Positions 58,342 to 64,000 of a DNA stretch of 64,000 nt are shown here, in pieces; the first letter of the stretch is position 1; each line of letters begins with the position of its first letter. This DNA comes from Streptomyces sp. DH-12 (GTDB lineage: Bacteria; Actinomycetota; Actinomycetes; Streptomycetales; Streptomycetaceae). The DNA lies in the NCBI RefSeq assembly GCF_002899455.1, contig NZ_PPFB01000001.1:4687001-4751000 (forward strand). The letters are read 5' to 3'. A model generated the notes under the pieces. The model ran no database searches, had not been told where the DNA came from, and saw only the letters and a program-made list of their open reading frames with translations. The position numbers and the translations under genes were made by a program.

Positions 58342-60699
58342 GTGACCAGTAGACCCTGGACGTTCAGAGCGGCCGCGATAGGCGTGGCCCTCGCGGCGGC
58401 CACCGCCACCTGCTCTGCGTTCACCACGGCCCAGGCCGACACGGCCGACCGGGCCGGGAGCCCGAGCGCCGTGGACCGGCAGGACCCGGCGTCGCACCAC
58501 CACGTCGACCACGACCTCGAGGGCCCGCTCTCCAAGACGCAGGCGGCCCAGCGGGAAGAAGCCCTGAACCAGGTGCTGTCCGGCAAGGCGTCGGTCAAGA
58601 ACCGCGACGGCTCGAAGGTCGTCGGGCTGAAGAGCAAGAAGGGCGACACCAAGTACGTCGAGCTGGGCCGGGAGAAGACCGACAAGATCTTCACCATCCT
58701 GGTCGAGTTCGGCGACAAGATCGACAGCCGTTACGGCGGCACCCCCGGCCCGCTGCACAACCAGATCGCCAAGCCGGACCGCAAGGTCGACAACTCCACG
58801 GCCTGGCAGGAGGACTACGACCAGCAGCACTTCGAGGACCTGTACTTCGGGTCCGGCAAGGGCGTCGACTCGGTCAAGACCTACTTCGAGAAGCAGTCCT
58901 CGGGCCGCTACTCGGTCGAGGGCGAGGTCTCCGACTGGGTCAAGGTGCCGTACAACGAGGCCCGTTACGGCTCCAACTACTGCGGCGACAGCACCTGCTC
59001 CAGCGTCTGGAACGTGGTCAGCGACGGCCTGGACGCCTGGGTCGAGCAGCAGAGGGCGGCCGGCCGCACCGACGCCCAGATCAAGGCCCAGGTCGCCCGC
59101 TACGACGAGTGGGACCGCTACGACCACGACGGCGACGGCGACTTCAACGAGCCCGACGGCTACATCGACCACTTCCAGATCGTGCACGCCGGCGAGGACG
59201 AGTCCGCCGGCGGCGGCGCCCAGGGCGAGGACGCGATCTGGGCCCACCGCTGGTACGCCTTCGGCACCGACGCCGGCGCCACCGGCCCCGAGTTCAACAA
59301 GCTCGGCGGCGCGAAGATCGGCGACACCGGCATCTGGGTCGGCGACTACACCATCCAGCCGGAGAACGGCGGACTCGGCGTCTTCGCCCACGAGTACGGC
59401 CACGACCTCGGTCTGCCGGACCTCTACGACACCGCGGGCGGCGAGAACTCCACCGGCTTCTGGACGCTGATGTCGTCCGGCTCCTGGCTCGGCACGGGCA
59501 AGAAGGAGATCGGCGACCTGCCCGGCGACATGACCGCCTGGGACAAGCTGCAGCTGGGCTGGCTGAACTACGACACGGCCAAGGCCGGGGTCAGCTCCTG
59601 GCACAAGCTGGGCCTCGCCGAGTACAACACCAAGCACAAGCAGGCCCTGGTCGTGACGCTGCCGAAGAAGGCCGTCACCACCGAGGTCATCGAGCCGTCC
59701 GAGGGGCGGAACCAGTGGTGGAGCGGCAGCGGTGACGACCTCAGGAACACCCTGAGCCGCACGGTCGACCTGACCGGCAGGACCTCCGCCGAGCTCACCT
59801 TCGACGGCTGGTACGACATCGAGGCCAACTACGACTTCCTCTACACCGAGGTGTCGACCGACGGGGGCGCCAACTGGACCGCCGTCGACGGCACGGTGGA
59901 CGGCCGGCAGATCCCGCGCGACGGCAGCGACAAGCCCGCCCTGCACGGCACGCTCGACGGCTACCAGAGGTTCGCGTACAGCCTCGACGCCTACGCCGGC
60001 CAGAAGATCGACCTGCGCTTCCGCTACCAGACCGACGGCGGCGTGGCCCAGAAGGGCTTCACGGCCGACGCGATCGCGGTGACCGCGGACGGCGAGACGG
60101 TGTTCTCCGACAACGCCGAGACCGCCGACGACGCCTGGAAGGCGACCGGCTTCTCCCGCATCGGCGCGTCCTTCACCAAGGACTACGAGCAGTACTACAT
60201 CGCCGAGAACCGGCAGTACGTGTCGTACGACAGGACCCTGAAGGTCGGCCCGTACAACTTCGGCTTCACGGCCCGCCCGGACTGGGTCGAGCACTACGCG
60301 TACCAGAACGGCCTGCTGATCTGGAAGTGGGACACCTCCCAGGCGGACAACAACACCAGCCAGCACCCGGGCCAGGGGCTGATCCTCCCGGTCGACTCCC
60401 ACCCGACCGCGCTGAAGTGGTCCGACGGCACGCTGATGCGCAACCGCATCCAGACCTACGACGCCACGTTCAGCACGTTCCGCACCGACGCCATCACGCT
60501 GCACAAGGCGGACGTCGCCACGTACATCCCGTCCTCGAAGGGTGTGTCGGTCTTCAACGACCGCAAGAACACCTACTGGGACCCGGCGAACCCGACCGGC
60601 AGCGTCCAGGTCACTGACACCAACACCAAGATCAAGATCACCAAGGAGGCCAGGGACGGCTCCACGATCGAGCTCGAGGTGGGCCCTGCGGGCAGGTAA
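58342..60699 (+). CDS. Secreted M6-family metalloprotease (immune inhibitor A-like)
   Basis: This 785-residue extracellular zinc protease of the InhA (M6) family has a signal peptide at residues 1-32 (FRAAAIGVALAAATATCSAF, then AQA). A propeptide-like region follows, then the catalytic domain with HEYGHDLGLPDLYD. The zinc ligands are His350 and His354 with Glu351 as base, followed by the Met-turn SSGSWLG. The C-terminal part (about 445-620) is a VEG-like/MAM-type beta region typical of InhA. GTG 58342 follows GGGAGGGG. In Streptomyces such proteases help degrade proteins outside the cell; immune evasion is known only from Bacillus. Confidence 0.94.
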   Translation: MTSRPWTFRAAAIGVALAAATATCSAFTTAQADTADRAGSPSAVDRQDPASHHHVDHDLEGPLSKTQAAQREEALNQVLSGKASVKNRDGSKVVGLKSKKGDTKYVELGREKTDKIFTILVEFGDKIDSRYGGTPGPLHNQIAKPDRKVDNSTAWQEDYDQQHFEDLYFGSGKGVDSVKTYFEKQSSGRYSVEGEVSDWVKVPYNEARYGSNYCGDSTCSSVWNVVSDGLDAWVEQQRAAGRTDAQIKAQVARYDEWDRYDHDGDGDFNEPDGYIDHFQIVHAGEDESAGGGAQGEDAIWAHRWYAFGTDAGATGPEFNKLGGAKIGDTGIWVGDYTIQPENGGLGVFAHEYGHDLGLPDLYDTAGGENSTGFWTLMSSGSWLGTGKKEIGDLPGDMTAWDKLQLGWLNYDTAKAGVSSWHKLGLAEYNTKHKQALVVTLPKKAVTTEVIEPSEGRNQWWSGSGDDLRNTLSRTVDLTGRTSAELTFDGWYDIEANYDFLYTEVSTDGGANWTAVDGTVDGRQIPRDGSDKPALHGTLDGYQRFAYSLDAYAGQKIDLRFRYQTDGGVAQKGFTADAIAVTADGETVFSDNAETADDAWKATGFSRIGASFTKDYEQYYIAENRQYVSYDRTLKVGPYNFGFTARPDWVEHYAYQNGLLIWKWDTSQADNNTSQHPGQGLILPVDSHPTALKWSDGTLMRNRIQTYDATFSTFRTDAITLHKADVATYIPSSKGVSVFNDRKNTYWDPANPTGSVQVTDTNTKIKITKEARDGSTIELEVGPAGR

Positions 60700-60724
60700 A
60701 TAGCGTTCTCGCAGGTCAGAGCGT

Positions 60725-60760
60725 GATCGGCGGTGACCCCCTGGCGGGTCGCCGCCGATC
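60725..60760 (+). terminator. Terminator of the M6 protease gene
   Basis: GATCGGCGGTGACCC (60725-60739) pairs with GGGTCGCCGCCGATC (60746-60760) over 15 bp with one wobble, around CCTGGC. Confidence 0.8.
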
Positions 60761-60821
60761 CGTGTTTAGGTGCCTCCTGTGGCTCTCTTATTGACACCTG
60801 GCGACACGGGGGTATGACCGC

Positions 60822-61151
60822 ATGGCCGCAGGAGGTTTCTGCAAGCTGCCGAACGGCACGGTGGTGGTGGCGCTGAACCTGCCCAGTCCCGGCGCCGACG
60901 CCCCGGCCGGGGTACGGGTGCTGGTCCACGCCCAGAACCGGGCGCGCGCCCTGACCAGGCTGCGCAACCTGGGCCTGCGCGCCGTCTACCTGCGCGGGAA
61001 CACCGCGCCGCCCACGCCCGACGAGATCACCGCGGTCCTGCACCATCCCGACGGCCTGATATGGCGCACGGCGCCCGCCGGGGGAGCGCTCCAGGTGGAG
61101 CTCTGGCACCCGATCCGGGCGCTGCTCGGACGTCCGGCCGCTCCCGCCTGA
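60822..61151 (+). CDS. Conserved small protein of unknown function
   Basis: This 109-residue soluble protein has no family I can name. It contains GGFCKLPNGTVVVALNLPSP, ALTRLRNLGLRAVYLRGN and LIWRTAPAGGALQVELWHP, and looks like a compact alpha/beta domain. ATG 60822 is used; the ribosome site is weak (GGGGG). It is monocistronic and convergent with pncA, sharing a hairpin that overlaps its stop codon. Confidence 0.65.
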   Translation: MAAGGFCKLPNGTVVVALNLPSPGADAPAGVRVLVHAQNRARALTRLRNLGLRAVYLRGNTAPPTPDEITAVLHHPDGLIWRTAPAGGALQVELWHPIRALLGRPAAPA

Positions 61152-61186
61152 CCCGCACCGGGGCGTCCCGGCGCGGGTCAGGCGGG
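61143..61186. terminator. Bidirectional terminator overlapping a stop codon
   Basis: CCCGCCTGACCCGC (61143-61156) pairs perfectly with 61173-61186; the inner ACCGGGG/CCCGG bases extend the stem. The stop codon of the small unknown gene lies in the left arm. Confidence 0.75.
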
Positions 61187-61205
61187 CGTCACCCGCGGGC
61201 GCGGC

Positions 61206-61796
61206 TCACCGCACGACCGGCTTGCCGGACAGCTCCACGCCCGCCTGCCGCAGCTCCTCCAGCGCCCGCTCGGTCGTCTCCCGGGACACCCCCGCGGTGA
61301 GGTCGAGCAGCACCTGGGTGCGGAAGCCCTCCCGCACCGCGTCCAGCGCGGTGGCCCGCACGCAGTGGTCCGTGGCGATGCCCACCACGTCCACCTCGTC
61401 GACCTCCCGCTCCCGCAGCCACCGCGCGAGCGGCGTGCCGTTCTCGTCGGCGCCCTCGAAACCGCTGTAGGCGGCCGTGTACGCCCCCTTGTCGAAGACG
61501 GCGTCGACCGCACCGGAGGCGACCGCGGGCGCGAAGTTCGGGTGGAAGCCGACGCCCTCGGTGCCGGCCACGCAGTGGGCGGGCCAGGAGCGGACGAAGT
61601 CGGGACGGCCGGAGAAGTGGTCGCCGGGGTCGACGTGGTGGTCCCGGGTGGCGACCACGTGCCGATACCCGGCCGGGGCGGCCTGGCCGATCAGCTCGGT
61701 CACGGCGGCGGCCACGCCGGCGCCGCCGGTGACGGCGAGGCTGCCCCCCTCGCAGAAGTCGTTCTGCACGTCTACGACGATCAGTGCGCGGCGCAT
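61206..61796 (-). CDS. pncA: Nicotinamidase/pyrazinamidase PncA
   Basis: PncA hydrolyses nicotinamide to nicotinate in NAD salvage. The 196-residue protein has the isochorismatase-like fold with the catalytic triad Asp9 (ALIVVDVQNDF), Lys in FDKGAYTAAYSGFEG and Cys in GIATDHCVRATA. Metal ligands lie in TRDHHVDPGDHF. Active PncA also activates pyrazinamide. It is read 111 bp after pncB, on the same strand, so the two consecutive salvage enzymes probably share a transcript. Confidence 0.96.
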   Translation of the reverse strand: MRRALIVVDVQNDFCEGGSLAVTGGAGVAAAVTELIGQAAPAGYRHVVATRDHHVDPGDHFSGRPDFVRSWPAHCVAGTEGVGFHPNFAPAVASGAVDAVFDKGAYTAAYSGFEGADENGTPLARWLREREVDEVDVVGIATDHCVRATALDAVREGFRTQVLLDLTAGVSRETTERALEELRQAGVELSGKPVVR

Positions 61797-61907
61797 GGTC
61801 GGTGTCCTTCGGCTCTGGGACGGATGGGTCAGGGGGCCGGGCGGGTGGACCTCCGGCCCCGTGGACGGGGGTGACGCGGACGGGGGACGCGCGCCGTCGG
61901 CTTGCCT

Positions 61908-63254
61908 CTAGCTACCCGACGGCCCGTGCGCGTACTCCGTCGGAAGGACGGGTTCCCCGCGCGAGAGCTGCGTCGCGGACAGCGGGAGACCGGCGCGGGC
62001 GGCGGCGTGCCGGTCGCGGACCACGTCCAGCGGCTCGCGGGCGATCACCTCGCCGTCCCGGACGAGCGGCACCAGCAGCTGCCGTTCGGCCAGCTCGGGC
62101 GGGACCTCGCCGGTGCCGATCACCTCGGCCTCGGCGATCCCGTCCGCGTCCAGCCGCCGCGCGGCCCACTTGCGGCCGCCCACGGAGGCCTTGCCGCCGG
62201 TGGACTTCTTCGCCACCGGCACCAGCGGCGCCCCCGGATCGGCGGACTCGGCGCGCGCGACCAGTTTGTAGACCATGGACGCGGTCGGGTGCCCGGAGCC
62301 GGTCACGAGCTGTGTGCCCACCCCGTACGCGTCCACCGGCGCCGCGGCCAGCGAGGCGATGGCGTACTCGTCCAGGTCCGAGGTCACGACGATCTTCGTG
62401 TCGCGGGCGCCCAGCTCGTCGAGCTGCTGCCGCACCCGGTGCGCCACCAGCAGCAGGTCGCCGGAGTCGACGCGCACCGCGCCCAGTCCGGGCCCGGCGA
62501 CCTCGACGGCCGCGCGGACCGCCTCGGTCACGTCGTAGGTGTCCACCAGCAGCGTGGTGCCCGCGCCGAGGGAGTCCACCTGGGCGCGGAAGGCGTCCCG
62601 CTCGCTGTCGTGCAGCAGGGTGAAGGCGTGGGCGGAGGTGCCGACGGTGGGGATGTTGTAGCGGAACCCGGCCGCCAGGTCGGAGGTGGAGGAGAAGCCG
62701 CCGATGTAGGCGGCGCGGGAGGCGGCGACGGCGGCCAGCTCGTGGGTGCGGCGGGCGCCCATCTCGATCAGCGGCCGGTCGCCTGCGGCGGACGACATCC
62801 GGGAGGCCGCGGCGGCGATGGCCGAGTCGTGGTTGAGGATCGACAGGATCACCGTCTCCAGCAGCACGCACTCGGCGAAGCTGCCCTCCACCCGCATGAC
62901 GGGCGAGCCGGGGAAGTAGACCTCGCCCTCGGGGTAGCCCCAGATGTCGCCGGAGAAGCGGTAGCCGGCCAGCCAGTCCAGGGTCTCCTCGTCGACGACG
63001 GCCTTCTCGCGCAGGAAGCGCAGCACGCCCTCGTCGAAGCGGAAGTTCTCCACCGCGTCGAGGACCCGTCCGGTGCCCGCCACGACGCCGTAGCGGCGGC
63101 CGTTCGGCAGGCGCCGGGTGAAGACCTCGAACACGCTGCGCCGCCCGGCCGTGCCGGCCTTCAGCGCCGCTTGCAGCATCGTCAGTTCGTACTGGTCGGT
63201 GAAGAGCGCCGTGGACGGAACATTCACCGGCAACCCAAGGTCCGCTGTGTCCAT
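61908..63254 (-). CDS. pncB: Nicotinate phosphoribosyltransferase PncB
   Basis: PncB converts nicotinate and PRPP to nicotinate mononucleotide, using the product of PncA. The 448 residues are typical. It shows FTDQYELTMLQAALKAG near the N terminus, SFAECVLLETVILSILNHDS, and the active-site region GGFSSTSDLAAGFRYNIPTV with SAHAF. The PRPP-binding region includes LLVDTYDVTEAVR and VRVDSGDLLLVA. ATG 63254 is used. A perfect TCGTCA dyad lies 22 bp upstream. Confidence 0.96.
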   Translation of the reverse strand: MDTADLGLPVNVPSTALFTDQYELTMLQAALKAGTAGRRSVFEVFTRRLPNGRRYGVVAGTGRVLDAVENFRFDEGVLRFLREKAVVDEETLDWLAGYRFSGDIWGYPEGEVYFPGSPVMRVEGSFAECVLLETVILSILNHDSAIAAAASRMSSAAGDRPLIEMGARRTHELAAVAASRAAYIGGFSSTSDLAAGFRYNIPTVGTSAHAFTLLHDSERDAFRAQVDSLGAGTTLLVDTYDVTEAVRAAVEVAGPGLGAVRVDSGDLLLVAHRVRQQLDELGARDTKIVVTSDLDEYAIASLAAAPVDAYGVGTQLVTGSGHPTASMVYKLVARAESADPGAPLVPVAKKSTGGKASVGGRKWAARRLDADGIAEAEVIGTGEVPPELAERQLLVPLVRDGEVIAREPLDVVRDRHAAARAGLPLSATQLSRGEPVLPTEYAHGPSGS

Positions 63255-63275
63255 GGCGAGGATGGTACCCCCATT

Positions 63276-63290
63276 TCGTCACTCTGACGA
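63276..63290. promoter_or_regulatory. Candidate operator upstream of pncB
   Basis: TCGTCA-CTC-TGACGA is a perfect 6-bp inverted repeat beginning 22 bp before pncB in an A/T-richer patch. It could be the site of a NAD-salvage repressor such as an NrtR-type protein, but it does not match the NrtR motif I recall. Confidence 0.5.
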
Positions 63291-63409
63291 TTTAAGTTCT
63301 CCGGGTCGGCTCCCGGCCGCCTCCACGGCGCTTCCCGGGCGGCCCGCGGACCACCCCGGGCGGCTCTTCAGCGGGCCGGTTTGTGCGACCACCCCCCACC
63401 GGTGGCAGC

Positions 63410-63727
63410 ATGGGCAGTGTGACGTCACCCGCACCCCTGGAGATCGAACGCACCGAGTCGGCGGAGGAGGTCTTCGCCGTACCCGAGCCCGACGTCCCGT
63501 GGGTCACGATCGTCCACAACGACCCGGTCAACCTCATGAGCTACGTGACGTACGTCTTCCAGACGTACTTCGGCTACTCCAAGGACAAGGCCACCAAGCT
63601 CATGCTCGACGTCCACCACAAGGGCCGGGCCGTCGTCTCCAGCGGCACCCGCGAGGAGATGGAGCGCGACGTCCAGGCCATGCACGGCTACGGCCTGTGG
63701 GCCACCCTCCAGCACGACCGGAAGTGA
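63410..63727 (+). CDS. clpS: ATP-dependent Clp protease adaptor ClpS
   Basis: ClpS delivers N-degron substrates to ClpA/ClpC-ClpP. The 105-residue protein has a flexible N terminus, then the conserved core VPWVTIVHNDPVNLMSYVTY with the substrate-pocket Asn-Asp, VFQTYFGYSKDKATKLMLDV, the HHKGRAVVSSG motif and YGLWATLQ. ATG 63410 is used; GTG 63419 is an alternative. The next gene (DUF2017) follows on the same strand, the usual actinobacterial pairing. Confidence 0.96.
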   Translation: MGSVTSPAPLEIERTESAEEVFAVPEPDVPWVTIVHNDPVNLMSYVTYVFQTYFGYSKDKATKLMLDVHHKGRAVVSSGTREEMERDVQAMHGYGLWATLQHDRK

Positions 63728-63795
63728 AGCCGGACATGACCGCACCGGACGTGGCCCGACCCCGCCCGCAGGACCGGAAGCAGCGAATCGCCCCC

Positions 63796-64000
63796 ATGCC
63801 AGGACACTTCGAACCGCTCCCCGGCGGCGGCGCGGCCGTCGCCCTCGACGACGTCGAGATCTCCATCATCCGCTCGCTGGCCGTGCAGCTCATGGAGATC
63901 ATCGGCCCCGGACCGGCCGAGGAGCCCGGCGGCGACCCGCTCGCGGAGCTCTTCGCCGAGGGCCCCAGCGAGCCGCCCTCCGACCCGGTGCTGCGCCGCC
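63796..64000 (+). CDS. DUF2017-family protein, 5' part only
   Basis: The reading frame MPGHFEPLPGGGAAVALDDV, ISIIRSLAVQLMEIIGPG continues past the window end. DUF2017 proteins usually follow clpS in Actinobacteria; their function is unknown. ATG 63796 matches the family start as I recall it; in-frame ATG 63736 and GTG 63724 (overlapping the clpS stop) are alternatives that would add about 20 residues. Confidence 0.8.
   Translation, partial: MPGHFEPLPGGGAAVALDDVEISIIRSLAVQLMEIIGPGPAEEPGGDPLAELFAEGPSEPPSDPVLRR

Overview
The window is high-GC (about 70-74 %) actinobacterial chromosome, almost certainly Streptomyces. The evidence is GTG/TTG starts, translationally coupled ORFs, sortase-E (LAxTG) signals, a single rare TTA codon, and a gene order that I recall as closely resembling the S. 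coelicolor A3(2) interval around SCO2970 down to SCO2915 (recalled, not checked). It is core chromosome: no insertion sequence, prophage, CRISPR array, rRNA or tRNA gene was found. The only RNA genes are tmRNA and one candidate small RNA.

Layout. 0.2-5.5 kb: a secreted collagen-like Gly-Asp-Pro repeat protein, a small zinc-ribbon membrane protein, ftsE-ftsX, an S41 C-terminal processing protease with an in-frame TTA codon, smpB and ssrA (tmRNA). 5.5-9 kb: a LacI regulator with a perfect palindromic operator, an MFS transporter and a divergent LysR regulator. 9.1-14.1 kb: a matA/matB/acyltransferase cell-surface polysaccharide locus. In it the bifunctional deacetylase-glycosyltransferase MatB is cut by an amber codon at the Gln of its QxxRW motif. 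14.2-18.4 kb: a frameshifted ATP-binding protein, a small membrane protein, and the nitrate unit narK-nnaR with candidate GlnR sites. 18.7-23.8 kb: a CGNR zinc-finger protein, an ECF sigma/anti-sigma pair, a HelD-type helicase and a candidate terminated small RNA. 23.8-28.7 kb: NAD-type malic enzyme, hupA, murA, a YqgE/AlgH protein and a DUF3039 protein.

28.9-33.7 kb: a sugar ABC importer (binding protein plus two permeases, no ATPase) coupled to a GH20 beta-N-acetylhexosaminidase. 34-39.4 kb: a three-subunit xanthine-dehydrogenase-like molybdo-flavoprotein operon. Its 2Fe-2S subunit carries a roughly 530-residue low-complexity extension and its large subunit seems to lack canonical active-site motifs. 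39.6-45.9 kb: a tandem SUKH-4 protein, an MFS transporter, an RHH antitoxin next to a decayed Fic/Doc toxin, a superfamily II helicase and an IclR regulator. 46-50.6 kb: a secreted Lon-type (S16) protease and a four-gene osmoprotectant-type ABC operon. 50.6-55.2 kb: an Lrp/AsnC regulator divergent from hppD (tyrosine catabolism), a TPR protein and an FAD-linked oxidase. 55.3-64 kb: two RDD membrane proteins, a small membrane protein, a secreted M6 metalloprotease, a small unknown protein, pncB-pncA (NAD salvage), clpS and the start of a DUF2017 gene.

Most units end in strong GC-rich hairpins, which are annotated individually. The most notable result is a cluster of disruptions in accessory genes (matB amber, HATPase frameshift in a C6 tract, doubly frameshifted Fic toxin). 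The matB lesion in particular predicts altered surface polysaccharide and less mycelial pelleting if it is real.
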